5,644 bases of DNA from an uncultured Panacagrimonas sp. (GTDB lineage Bacteria > Pseudomonadota > Gammaproteobacteria > Nevskiales > Nevskiaceae): positions 1 to 5,644 of the forward strand of contig CAMLNE010000278.1 of NCBI GenBank assembly GCA_946481265.1, written 5' to 3'. Of the stretch, positions 1-5,644 are shown one piece after another. Within the stretch, counting starts at the first letter, position 1. Each line of letters opens with the position of its first letter. The notes beneath the pieces are model-generated. The model saw only the letters and a list, made by a program, of their open reading frames with translations. It was not told the origin of the DNA and made no database searches. The position numbers and the translations under genes are program-made.

Positions 1-83
1 AGTGAATCATCAAAGGCATTTCTCAGCTCGGGGCGATTGAGCGTGACGCGCGCGACGCCGCCTTGTCGGGTGAGCTCGAGCAT
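1..83 (-). CDS. liuC: 3-methylglutaconyl-CoA hydratase (enoyl-CoA hydratase family), N-terminal fragment
   Basis: Only the first 27 codons are in the window; the gene continues past the left edge. The peptide begins [20 protein letters not shown] and continues RNAFDDS. The V-A-R-V-T-L-N-R-P-E-x-R-N-A-F pattern is the first beta-strand and CoA-binding turn of the crotonase superfamily. The family alone would not give a substrate. The position directly after liuA and liuB makes 3-methylglutaconyl-CoA hydratase, which adds water to give HMG-CoA in leucine breakdown, the natural call. The start ATG shares its A with the TAA stop of liuB (TAATG), and no other in-frame start lies just upstream. No purine-rich ribosome site precedes it, so translation probably depends on ribosomes finishing liuB. 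A general enoyl-CoA hydratase cannot be excluded from so short a fragment. Confidence 0.85.
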   Translation of the reverse strand, partial: MLELTRQGGVARVTLNRPELRNAFDDS

Positions 84-1669
84 TACATGCGGAAGACACC
101 GAACCGGGTGTCTTCGATCGGCGCGTTGAGCGAGGCGGACAGCGCGAGGCCGAGCAGGCGGCGCGAGTCGGCGGGATCGACCACGCCGTCGTCCCAGAGG
201 CGCGCGCTTGCGTAATACGGGTGGCCCTGCTTCTCGTACTGCTCGCGGATCGGGTTCTTGAATTTCTCTTCGGCGTCCTGCGAAGGGAAATCGCCTTTCA
301 CGGTGGCGAGGACCGAAGCGGCTTGCTCGCCGCCCATGATCGAGATGCGCGCGTTCGGCCACATCCACAGGAAGCGCGGCGAGTAGGCGCGGCCGCACAT
401 GCCGTAGTTGCCGGCGCCGAAGGAGCCGCCGATCAGCATGGTGAACTTGGGCACGCCGACGGTCGCCACCGCGGTGACCAGCTTGGCGCCGTCCTTGGCG
501 ATGCCGCCGTTCTCGTACTTGCGGCCGACCATGAAGCCGCTGATGTTCTGCAGGAACAGCAGCGGGATGCCGCGCTGCCCGCACAGCTCGATGAAGTGCG
601 CTCCCTTCTGCGCGGATTCCGAATAGAGGATGCCGTTGTTGGCGACGATGCCGATCGGATACCCGTGCACGTGGGCGAAGCCGGTGACCAGCGTCGCGCC
701 GTAGCGCGCCTTGAACTCGTCCAGGCGCGAGCCGTCGACCATGCGCGCGATCACCTCGCGCACGTCGTAGGGCTTGCGCGTGTCGGCGGGGATCACGCCG
801 TAGATCTCCTCGGGGTCGTACAGCGGCTCCTCGGGCGCGAGCATCGACACGTTCGGCGACTTGCTGCTGTTCAGGTGGCCGACGATGCGACGCACGATGG
901 CCAGCGCGTGGTGATCGTTCTCCGCGAGGTGATCCGCCACTCCCGAGATGCGCGTGTGCACGTCGGCGCCGCCCAGATCCTCGGCGCTGACGATCTCGCC
1001 GGTCGCCGCCTTCACCAGCGGCGGTCCGCCGAGGAAGATCGTGCCCTGCTCCTTGACGATGACGGTCTCATCGGACATCGCCGGCACATACGCGCCGCCC
1101 GCGGTGCAGGAGCCCATCACGCAGGCGATCTGCGGGATGCCGAGCGAGGACAGGTTGGCCTGGTTGTAGAAGATGCGGCCGAAATGCTCGCGGTCCGGGA
1201 ACACGTCGTCCTGCAGGGGCAGGAAGGCGCCGCCGGAGTCGACCAGGTAGACGCAAGGCAGGTGGTTCTCGCGCGCGATCTCCTGCGCGCGCAGATGCTT
1301 CTTCACCGTCATCGGGTAGTACGTGCCGCCCTTGACCGTGGCGTCGTTGGCCACGATCAGCACTTCGCGGCCGTTGATGCGGCCGATGCCGGCGACCATG
1401 CTCGCCGCCGGCACGCCGTCGTCGTACATGCCGTTGGCCGCCAGTGGCGACAGCTCGAGAAAGGGCGAACCGGGATCGATCAGCGTGTCGACGCGATCGC
1501 GCACCAGCAGCTTCCCGCGACCGACGTGCTTGGCACGGGCCGACTCCGAGCCGCCGAGCGCGACCTGCGCCGTCTTCGCGCGCAACTCGTCGACCAGCCG
1601 CGTCATCAGTTCACGGTTGGCCGCGTATTCCGGCGAGCGCGTGTCGAGCCTGGACTTGATCGCGCTCAT
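83..1669 (-). CDS. liuB: 3-methylcrotonyl-CoA carboxylase, carboxyltransferase (beta) subunit
   Basis: This 528-residue protein is the biotin-dependent carboxyltransferase subunit that moves CO2 from carboxybiotin to 3-methylcrotonyl-CoA, giving 3-methylglutaconyl-CoA in cytosolic leucine/isovalerate catabolism. Length and both crotonase-like halves fit the family. The N-terminal half has the glycine-rich oxyanion/CoA region [16 protein letters not shown] (residues 186-201). The C-terminal half has [19 protein letters not shown] (414-432), followed by the [15 protein letters not shown] stretch (437-451). The C-terminus DTRFGVFRM is typical of methylcrotonyl-CoA rather than propionyl-CoA or acetyl-CoA carboxylases. 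The start at 1669 gives MSAIKSRLD and overlaps the liuA stop by one base (TGATG), with a good ribosome site 8 bases upstream. The reading frame stays open far upstream of this ATG, but that extension translates as out-of-frame liuA and is not family sequence. The biotin-bearing alpha subunit partner (liuD) is not in the window. Confidence 0.96.
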   Translation of the reverse strand: MSAIKSRLDTRSPEYAANRELMTRLVDELRAKTAQVALGGSESARAKHVGRGKLLVRDRVDTLIDPGSPFLELSPLAANGMYDDGVPAASMVAGIGRINGREVLIVANDATVKGGTYYPMTVKKHLRAQEIARENHLPCVYLVDSGGAFLPLQDDVFPDREHFGRIFYNQANLSSLGIPQIACVMGSCTAGGAYVPAMSDETVIVKEQGTIFLGGPPLVKAATGEIVSAEDLGGADVHTRISGVADHLAENDHHALAIVRRIVGHLNSSKSPNVSMLAPEEPLYDPEEIYGVIPADTRKPYDVREVIARMVDGSRLDEFKARYGATLVTGFAHVHGYPIGIVANNGILYSESAQKGAHFIELCGQRGIPLLFLQNISGFMVGRKYENGGIAKDGAKLVTAVATVGVPKFTMLIGGSFGAGNYGMCGRAYSPRFLWMWPNARISIMGGEQAASVLATVKGDFPSQDAEEKFKNPIREQYEKQGHPYYASARLWDDGVVDPADSRRLLGLALSASLNAPIEDTRFGVFRM

Positions 1670-2829
1670 CAGATCGTCTCTCCGAACAGCTCGCGCCCGA
1701 TCAGCATCCGGCGGATCTCGGAGGTGCCGGCGCCGATCTCGTAGAGCTTGGCGTCGCGCCACAGGCGACCGGTGGCGTACTCGTTGATGTAGCCGTTGCC
1801 GCCGAGCGCCTGGATCGCCTGCCCGGCCATCCACGTGGCCTTCTCCGCCGAATAGAGGATGGCACCGGCCGCGTCCTTGCGCGTGGTCTCGCCACGGTCG
1901 CAGGCCTTGGCCACGGCGTAGACGTAGGAACGACAGACCGACAGGCCCACGTACATGTCGGCGAGCTTGCCCTGCATCAGCTGGAACTGGCCGATGCTCT
2001 GGCCGAACTGCTTGCGCTCGTGCACATAGGGCAACACCACGTCCAGGCAGGCCTGCATCAGGCCGAGCGGACCGCCGGAAAGAACGACGCGCTCGTAGTC
2101 CAGGCCGGACATGAGTACGTTGACGCCCTTGCCCTCGGAGCCCAGCACGTTCTCGACGGGCACCTCGCAATCCTGGAAGACCAGCTCGCAGGTGTTCGAG
2201 CCGCGCATGCCGAGCTTGTCCAGCTTCTGCGCGGTGGAGAAGCCCTTGAAGCCCTTCTCGATGATGAAGGCGGTGATGCCGCGCGGACCGGCGCCGACGT
2301 CGCTCTTCGCATAGACGATCAGGGTGTCGGCATCCGGACCGTTGGTGATCCACATCTTGTTGCCGTTGAGCACATAGCGGTCGCCCTGGCGATCGGCGCG
2401 CAGCTTCATGCTGACCACATCGGAGCCGGCACCCGGCTCCGACATGGCCAGCGCACCGACGTGCTCGCCCGAAACGAGCCCGGGCAGGTACTTCTTCTTC
2501 TGTGCCTCGGTGCCGTTCTTGCGCAGCTGGTTCACGCACAGGTTCGAGTGCGCGCCATACGAAAGGCCGATGGAACCCGAGGCGCGCGAGATCTCCTCCA
2601 TCGCCACCACGTGCGCCAGGTAGCCCAGGTCGGTGCCGCCGTATTCCTCCTCGACGGTCAGGCCCAGGACGCCGAGCTCGCCGAGCTGGCGCCACAGCGG
2701 CATCGGAAACTGGTTCGCGTGGTCGACTTCCGCCGCGATTGGGGCGATTTGCTTCTGTGCGAACTGCTGGACCGCCTCGCGCAGTGCGTCGATGTCGGAA
2801 CCAAGGTCGAAGTTCAGGCTGGGATTCAT
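1669..2829 (-). CDS. liuA: isovaleryl-CoA dehydrogenase
   Basis: The product is a 386-residue FAD-dependent acyl-CoA dehydrogenase that oxidises isovaleryl-CoA to 3-methylcrotonyl-CoA and passes electrons to electron-transfer flavoprotein; it is soluble. Domains run in the usual order: N-terminal helical part (about 1-125), beta domain with the flavin-contacting [12 protein letters not shown] (126-137) and MWITNG (159-164), and C-terminal helices with [12 protein letters not shown] (340-351). What separates it from other acyl-CoA dehydrogenases is the catalytic base. Glu246 in [15 protein letters not shown] sits at the isovaleryl-type helix position, while the C-terminal [12 protein letters not shown] (363-374) has no Glu at the place used by medium- and short-chain enzymes. 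I chose the start at 2829 ([10 protein letters not shown]) because AGAGGG lies 10 bases upstream and the length fits. An upstream ATG at 2931 would add 34 residues unlike the family and would read through the putative promoter. It is first in the operon, with liuB overlapping its stop. Confidence 0.96.
   Translation of the reverse strand: MNPSLNFDLGSDIDALREAVQQFAQKQIAPIAAEVDHANQFPMPLWRQLGELGVLGLTVEEEYGGTDLGYLAHVVAMEEISRASGSIGLSYGAHSNLCVNQLRKNGTEAQKKKYLPGLVSGEHVGALAMSEPGAGSDVVSMKLRADRQGDRYVLNGNKMWITNGPDADTLIVYAKSDVGAGPRGITAFIIEKGFKGFSTAQKLDKLGMRGSNTCELVFQDCEVPVENVLGSEGKGVNVLMSGLDYERVVLSGGPLGLMQACLDVVLPYVHERKQFGQSIGQFQLMQGKLADMYVGLSVCRSYVYAVAKACDRGETTRKDAAGAILYSAEKATWMAGQAIQALGGNGYINEYATGRLWRDAKLYEIGAGTSEIRRMLIGRELFGETI
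1678..1683 (-). promoter_or_regulatory. ribosome binding site for liuB
   Basis: On the minus strand GGAGAG lies 8 bases before the liuB ATG. It sits inside the last codons of liuA (those for Gly-Glu of the terminal FGETI). It fixes the liuB start at 1669 and lets liuB load ribosomes of its own in addition to coupling with liuA. Confidence 0.7.
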
Positions 2830-2839
2830 GGCGTTCGGG

Positions 2840-2845
2840 CCCTCT
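2840..2845 (-). promoter_or_regulatory. ribosome binding site for liuA
   Basis: AGAGGG on the minus strand ends 10 bases before the ATG at 2829. It decides between this start and the longer reading frame opening at 2931, which has no such site. Confidence 0.65.
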
Positions 2846-2901
2846 TGACCCAGGTGTCGGGGATGGGGAGACGGCCAGTCTAGCCCGGTGCCGAATAAAA
2901 G

Positions 2902-2915
2902 TGAATATAGATTCA
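2902..2915. promoter_or_regulatory. imperfect dyad, candidate operator for the TetR regulator
   Basis: TGAATATAGATTCA has arms TGAAT and ATTCA with a TA centre; only the pair at positions 6 and 9 breaks the symmetry. A further ATTCAT copy occurs at 2930-2935, 19 bases after the ATTCAT at 2911-2916. TetR-family dimers usually bind short palindromes in the gap next to their own gene, so this is a reasonable operator candidate. Binding is inferred. Confidence 0.4.
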
Positions 2916-2931
2916 TTTCGTGATGTATCAT
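2904..2931 (-). promoter_or_regulatory. candidate promoter of the liuABC operon
   Basis: Reading the minus strand, ATGATA (2931-2926, four of six matches to TTGACA) and TATATT (2909-2904, five of six to TATAAT) are 16 bases apart. Transcription would start near 2897-2896, leaving a leader of about 68 bases before liuA. The segment is distinctly AT-rich against a GC-rich background. The -10 lies inside the dyad at 2902-2915, so a bound repressor would block it. This is a pattern match only. Confidence 0.4.
2926..2931 (+). promoter_or_regulatory. candidate -10 element of the TetR regulator gene
   Basis: TATCAT matches TATAAT at five of six positions. Its expected start of transcription is about 2938, one base from the ATG at 2939, which would give a leaderless or nearly leaderless mRNA. 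No good -35 lies 16-18 bases upstream. The same six bases, read on the other strand, form the candidate liuA -35, so the two promoters would share sequence. Confidence 0.35.
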
Positions 2932-2933
2932 TC

Positions 2934-2945
2934 ATCGCATGCGAT
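2934..2945. repeat. perfect 12-bp palindrome over the regulator start codon
   Basis: ATCGCATGCGAT is its own reverse complement, and the central ATG is the start codon of the TetR gene. Slightly wider arms GTATC (2925-2929) and GATAC (2943-2947) form another, separately centred dyad. It could be a second operator used for autoregulation, or chance. Confidence 0.45.
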
Positions 2946-3604
2946 ACAAGCGCTCCGCGTTGATGGAGGAACGCCTGGCGGAAAACCGCCAGCGCATCCT
3001 GGTTGCCGCCCGCAAGCTGGTGGCCTCGGGCGGCTTTCGTGCCGCCCAGATCGCGGCGGTGGCCGCCGACGCCGGCCTCTCCACCGGCTCGATCTACCGC
3101 TATTTCCCTTCCAAGGCGGAGCTGTTCGTCGAAGTGCTCGGCGAGGCGGTGCGCCACGAGGTGGAAATCCTGCGCAGCATCGTCAAGTCGCAGGGAACCG
3201 CCGCCGACCGCCTGCGTCGTGCCGTGGAATCCTTCACCCGGCGCGCATTCGAAGGACCCTTCCTGGCTTATGCCTTCATCGCCGAGCCGGCCGACCCCGA
3301 GGTGGACGCGGAGCGCATCCGTGCCCGCCGCGAGTTCGGCAACGTGTTCAAGACACTCCTGCGCGAGGGCATGGCCGCCGGCGAATTCCCGCAGCAGGAC
3401 GCCGACGTTGCCTCGGCCTGCATCGTCGGCGCATTCACCGAGGCACTGGTCGGTCCCATCGGTCCGACGCATCGCGGGGAGCGCCAGCGCGAGCAGGTGA
3501 TCAGCACCATCAGCCTGTTCTGCCTGCGCGCCGTCGGCCCGATGCCGACGCCGCCTGTCGCGGCGACCGCATCCCGGCGCCGGCCTGCTGCCGCGAAACC
3601 CTAG
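2939..3604 (+). CDS. TetR/AcrR-family transcriptional regulator, probable liu operon repressor
   Basis: This 221-residue cytosolic DNA-binding protein has a standard TetR N-terminal domain. Helices 1-3 span about residues 15-58, starting [20 protein letters not shown] and ending in the recognition helix and turn [17 protein letters not shown] (47-63). The C-terminal ligand/dimer domain is all-helical to about 198. A basic, Pro/Ala-rich tail (199-221) looks disordered. It is divergent from liuA across a 109-base gap, the usual arrangement for a local repressor. I infer that it represses liuABC and itself until an acyl-CoA pathway intermediate binds. TetR-type regulators of leucine catabolism called LiuQ have been described in proteobacteria, and this may be one, but I cannot confirm orthology, so no symbol is given. 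The start is uncertain: 2939 has no ribosome site but fits a leaderless mRNA; Met9 (2963) is the alternative and also lacks one. Confidence 0.9.
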   Translation: MRYKRSALMEERLAENRQRILVAARKLVASGGFRAAQIAAVAADAGLSTGSIYRYFPSKAELFVEVLGEAVRHEVEILRSIVKSQGTAADRLRRAVESFTRRAFEGPFLAYAFIAEPADPEVDAERIRARREFGNVFKTLLREGMAAGEFPQQDADVASACIVGAFTEALVGPIGPTHRGERQREQVISTISLFCLRAVGPMPTPPVAATASRRRPAAAKP

Positions 3605-3621
3605 AAGCGAGGGAAGCGAGG
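3604..3621 (+). repeat. two perfect tandem copies of a 9-base unit
   Basis: GAAGCGAGG occurs at 3604-3612 and again at 3613-3621. The first copy starts on the last base of the TetR gene stop codon. It lies in the 103-base gap before the next gene; the rest of that gap shows no convincing promoter or terminator. It is probably a small slippage duplication. Confidence 0.8.
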
Positions 3622-3707
3622 CGGGGAGTTCACCAGAGGCGCCCGCCCCCTGTGCCACACTGCCGAGGTGCACGCGGCACGAACCGCACCCGGACATTCG
3701 GCGACCC

Positions 3708-4886
3708 ATGGCGACCAAGCGCAAGTACGACATCGTGGTTTTCGGCGCGACCGGCTTCACCGGCCAGCTCACCGCGCAATATCTCGCCCTGCATGGCGGC
3801 GACACGCTGAAGTGGGCACTGGCCGGGCGCAATCCGTCCCGGCTGGAAGGGGTACGGCGCCAGCTCGCCGACCTCAACCCCGCCTGCGCGACGATGGACC
3901 TGCTGACGGCCGACGCCGGCGATGCCGACGCGCTGCAGGCGGTGGCCCGATCGACCAAGGTCGTGATCAGCACGGTCGGCCCCTACATCCGTCACGGCGA
4001 ACCGCTGGTGGCCGCCTGCGCCGAGTCCGGCACCGACTACGTGGACCTGACCGGCGAACCCGAATTCGTCGATCGCATCTGGCTTGCCCATCACGATCGC
4101 GCCCGGGCCAGCGGGGCGCGCATCGTCAACGCCTGCGGCTTCGACTCCATTCCACACGATCTGGGCGCCTGGTTCACCGTGCAGCAACTGCCCGATGACG
4201 TGCCGCTGACCGTGGAGGGGTTCGTCAAGGCCGGCGGCGAGATCTCGGGCGGAACCTGGCACTCGGCGATCACCGCCTTTTCGCGCCTGCGTGAATCGGC
4301 AAAGGTGGCGCGCGAACGCCGCTCGCGCGAGGGCTGGCCGGTCGACCGCAGAATCGGCTCCACGCCCCAGCGCATCCGCTTCGAGAAGGCCCTGAATGCC
4401 TGGGTCGTGCCCTTTCCGAGCATCGATCCGCAGATCGTGCGCCGATCCGCCGCCGCCGACGATCGCTACGGCCCGGCGTTCCGCTACGGTCACTACATCC
4501 AGGTGCGCAAGCTGTCGACGGTGGCGGTCCTGCTCGGTGGCACCGGCATCGCCGTACTCGGCGCCCAGTTCAAGCCCACGCGCGACCGCCTGCTGCGCTT
4601 TCGCGATCCTGGCCAGGGGCCGAGTGCGGAGAAGCGTGCAAAGGCCTGGTTCCGGGTGCGCTTCATCGGACGCGGTGGCGGCCAGCGCGTGATCACCGAG
4701 GTGACCGGCGGCGACCCGGGATACGGCGAGACCTCGAAGATGCTGGCGGAATCGGCACTGTGCCTGGCCAGGGACCGGCTGCCGAAACGGGCCGGCGTCA
4801 TCACGCCGGCCACCGCCATGGGCAACAAGCTGATCGAGCGCCTGCAGAAGGCGAACATCGGCTTCAACGTGGTGGAACGCTCGTGA
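3708..4886 (+). CDS. saccharopine dehydrogenase-like / trans-acting enoyl reductase-like NAD(P)-binding protein
   Basis: The 392-residue protein opens with a Rossmann fold, [20 protein letters not shown] (residues 6-25), whose GATGFTG loop binds NAD(P). LAGRNPSRL (38-46) follows at the second strand, and then [18 protein letters not shown] (88-105), [11 protein letters not shown] (111-121) and [12 protein letters not shown] (142-153). These motifs and SGGTWHS (180-186) are typical of the family that includes human SCCPDH and mycobacterial trans-acting enoyl reductases, not of true lysine-pathway saccharopine dehydrogenases. A hydrophobic stretch at about 269-288 ([18 protein letters not shown]) could touch the membrane or lipid. 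The likely role is a reductase acting on a lipid or polyketide-like substrate, but the substrate is unknown. There is no clear ribosome site before the ATG, although the N-terminus matches the usual family start. The stop overlaps the next gene by four bases, implying co-translation with a membrane protein. Confidence 0.88.
   Translation: MATKRKYDIVVFGATGFTGQLTAQYLALHGGDTLKWALAGRNPSRLEGVRRQLADLNPACATMDLLTADAGDADALQAVARSTKVVISTVGPYIRHGEPLVAACAESGTDYVDLTGEPEFVDRIWLAHHDRARASGARIVNACGFDSIPHDLGAWFTVQQLPDDVPLTVEGFVKAGGEISGGTWHSAITAFSRLRESAKVARERRSREGWPVDRRIGSTPQRIRFEKALNAWVVPFPSIDPQIVRRSAAADDRYGPAFRYGHYIQVRKLSTVAVLLGGTGIAVLGAQFKPTRDRLLRFRDPGQGPSAEKRAKAWFRVRFIGRGGGQRVITEVTGGDPGYGETSKMLAESALCLARDRLPKRAGVITPATAMGNKLIERLQKANIGFNVVERS
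4871..4876 (+). promoter_or_regulatory. ribosome binding site for the DUF423 gene
   Basis: GGTGGA lies 6 bases before the GTG at 4883, within the last codons of the upstream gene. It supports the GTG start over the longer frame opening at 4760, whose first 41 residues are out-of-frame sequence of the preceding gene. Confidence 0.55.
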
Positions 4887-5260
4887 GCGCGCTGGCCCCC
4901 GCGTCGCTGGGCATCGGCGCACTGTTCGGCTTCGTCGCGGTCATGCTCGGCGCGTTCGGCGCGCATGCGCTGCGCGCGCGGCTGGCCCCCGAGATGCTGA
5001 CGATCTGGAAGACCGCCAACGAGTACCACTTCTATCACGCGCTGGCGCTGCTGCTGGTCGGCGTGCTGGCGCGGCAGATGCGGGCGCCGGGGCTGGATAT
5101 CGCCGCCGGCTGCTTCATCGCGGGCATGCTGATCTTCAGCGGCAGCCTCTACCTGCTCGCACTGACCGGGACGCGATGGCTGGGCGCGATCACGCCGATC
5201 GGCGGCCTGCTGCTGCTGGCCGGCTGGGCCTGGCTGGCCTGGACCACGCTGCGCGCCTGA
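4883..5260 (+). CDS. DUF423 (YgdD-like) small integral membrane protein
   Basis: The 125-residue protein has four predicted membrane helices at about 8-29, 48-65, 72-93 and 99-121. Family marks are [12 protein letters not shown] (23-34) after helix 1, [14 protein letters not shown] (45-58) entering helix 2, and [11 protein letters not shown] (86-96) with [17 protein letters not shown] (99-115) spanning helices 3 and 4. These place it in the DUF423 family with E. coli YgdD, an inner-membrane protein of unknown function. The length is normal for the family. Translation starts at GTG, which overlaps the previous stop as GTGA, so the two are almost certainly one transcript and probably translationally coupled. 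No catalytic motif is evident. Confidence 0.92.
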   Translation: MSALAPASLGIGALFGFVAVMLGAFGAHALRARLAPEMLTIWKTANEYHFYHALALLLVGVLARQMRAPGLDIAAGCFIAGMLIFSGSLYLLALTGTRWLGAITPIGGLLLLAGWAWLAWTTLRA

Positions 5261-5273
5261 GCGCAGGACGCGG

Positions 5274-5302
5274 GGAGGCGCGACGCTTCGCGTCTTCCCT
5301 CC
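5274..5302 (+). terminator. stem-loop between the DUF423 gene and dusB, possible weak terminator
   Basis: The outer arms GGAGG (5274-5278) and CCTCC (5298-5302) and the inner arms GACGC (5282-5286) and GCGTC (5290-5294) pair around a TTC loop, with a 3 by 3 internal loop between them. No run of T follows, so intrinsic termination is doubtful. The hairpin starts 14 bases after the DUF423 stop and could also be a processing or stability element. Confidence 0.3.
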
Positions 5303-5337
5303 AGCGAGGCCTGCCCCAGGTCGGCGACAATTCCCGG

Positions 5338-5644
5338 ATGCAGATCGGCCCGTACCACATCGATCCCCCGCTGGTGCTCGCGCCCATGGCCGGCGTGACC
5401 GACCGCGCCTTCCGCGGGCTATGCCGCCGTCAGGGGGCCGGGCTGGTGATCTCCGAGATGACCACCGCCGATCCCAGCCTGTGGCACACGGAAAAATCGA
5501 GGCTGCGCCGCGCCCATGACAGCGAGTCGGCGCCGATCGCGGTGCAGATCGCCGGTTATGACCCCCAGGCGATGGCCCAGGCGGCGGCCTTCAATGTCGA
5601 ACAGGGCGCGCAGATCATCGACATCAACATGGGCTGCCCCGCCA
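5338..5644 (+). CDS. dusB: tRNA-dihydrouridine synthase B, N-terminal fragment
   Basis: The first 102 codons are present and the gene leaves the window at the right edge. The enzyme is an FMN- and NADPH-dependent reductase that converts selected uridines of tRNA to dihydrouridine. The start MQIGPYHID is followed by the flavin-binding loop [13 protein letters not shown] (14-26) of the TIM barrel. Then come GAGLVISEM (33-41), [12 protein letters not shown] (49-60), [12 protein letters not shown] (69-80) and [13 protein letters not shown] (90-102). Cys100 in N-M-G-C-P-A matches the family's catalytic acid. The ISEM, KSRLR and DINMGCPA forms fit DusB better than DusA or DusC. In many gammaproteobacteria fis follows dusB, which could be checked beyond the edge. 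No clear ribosome site precedes the ATG, though the N-terminus agrees with the family. Confidence 0.93.
   Translation, partial: MQIGPYHIDPPLVLAPMAGVTDRAFRGLCRRQGAGLVISEMTTADPSLWHTEKSRLRRAHDSESAPIAVQIAGYDPQAMAQAAAFNVEQGAQIIDINMGCPA

Noticed and set aside
221..1744. A 507-codon plus-strand frame antisense to liuB.
   Set aside because: It mirrors liuB codon structure (His/Arg/Val/Ala/Asp-rich, no recognisable domain), which is a typical shadow of a GC-rich gene.
2020..2883. A 287-codon plus-strand frame antisense to liuA.
   Set aside because: liuA is strongly supported by flavin and catalytic motifs; the antisense frame has no recognisable features.
2830..2931. A 34-residue N-terminal extension of liuA from the ATG at 2931.
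   Set aside because: It would cross the AT-rich putative promoter, lacks a ribosome site, and is not seen in this enzyme family. The ATG at 2829 has AGAGGG at suitable spacing.
3620..3647. GGCGGG (3620-3625) and CCCGCC (3642-3647) as a terminator after the regulator gene.
   Set aside because: Six base pairs with a 16-base loop and no T run is weak, and such arms arise easily in GC-rich sequence.
1670..3973. The liuB frame remains open for 768 codons upstream of its ATG, giving an apparent 1296-residue protein.
   Set aside because: The extra part translates as out-of-frame liuA and antisense sequence of the regulator and reductase genes, with Arg/Ala/Gly-rich low-complexity content. Long stop-free frames are expected in GC-rich DNA, and liuB has its own ribosome site and a family-like start at 1669.
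3708..4886. A true saccharopine dehydrogenase of lysine metabolism.
   Set aside because: Only the nucleotide-binding fold is shared. The downstream motifs and the GATGFTG start fit the SCCPDH/trans-acting enoyl reductase group, and no lysine-pathway genes are nearby.
3630..4922. A 430-codon minus-strand frame antisense to the saccharopine dehydrogenase-like gene.
   Set aside because: The opposite strand encodes a full-length protein with clear Rossmann and family motifs; the antisense product has no domain and shadow-type composition.

Overview
The window is a compact, GC-rich stretch (roughly two thirds G+C by eye) of ordinary bacterial chromosome. A dusB-type gene, a YgdD-type membrane protein gene and a leucine-catabolism operon suggest a proteobacterium, most likely a gammaproteobacterium of the Lysobacterales (Xanthomonadales) kind. 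A betaproteobacterium is possible, and the assignment is an inference from gene content and composition only. I see no mobile element, CRISPR array, tRNA or rRNA.

Left half, minus strand (1-2829): three tightly packed genes read leftwards in the order liuA (isovaleryl-CoA dehydrogenase), liuB (carboxyltransferase subunit of 3-methylcrotonyl-CoA carboxylase) and liuC (3-methylglutaconyl-CoA hydratase, of which only the first 27 codons are inside the window). Each junction is a one-base stop/start overlap. Together they encode consecutive steps of leucine/isovalerate breakdown: isovaleryl-CoA to 3-methylcrotonyl-CoA to 3-methylglutaconyl-CoA to HMG-CoA. The biotin-carrying subunit (liuD) and HMG-CoA lyase (liuE) would be expected beyond the left edge.

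Centre (2830-3604): an AT-rich divergent control region of about 109 bases separates liuA from a TetR-family repressor gene on the plus strand. The region holds candidate overlapping divergent promoters, an imperfect 14-bp dyad and a perfect 12-bp palindrome that covers the repressor's start codon. The arrangement suggests a TetR-type local regulator of the operon, instead of the MerR-type LiuR known from Pseudomonas.

Right half, plus strand (3708-5644): a saccharopine-dehydrogenase-like / trans-acting enoyl-reductase-like NAD(P)-binding protein is followed, with a 4-base GTGA overlap, by a small four-helix DUF423 (YgdD-like) membrane protein. After a 77-base gap with a stem-loop comes the start of a tRNA-dihydrouridine synthase gene (DusB type) that runs off the right edge.

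I find no clear evidence for a previously undescribed system. The most interesting parts are the regulatory region of the liu operon and the translationally coupled pair of poorly characterised genes.
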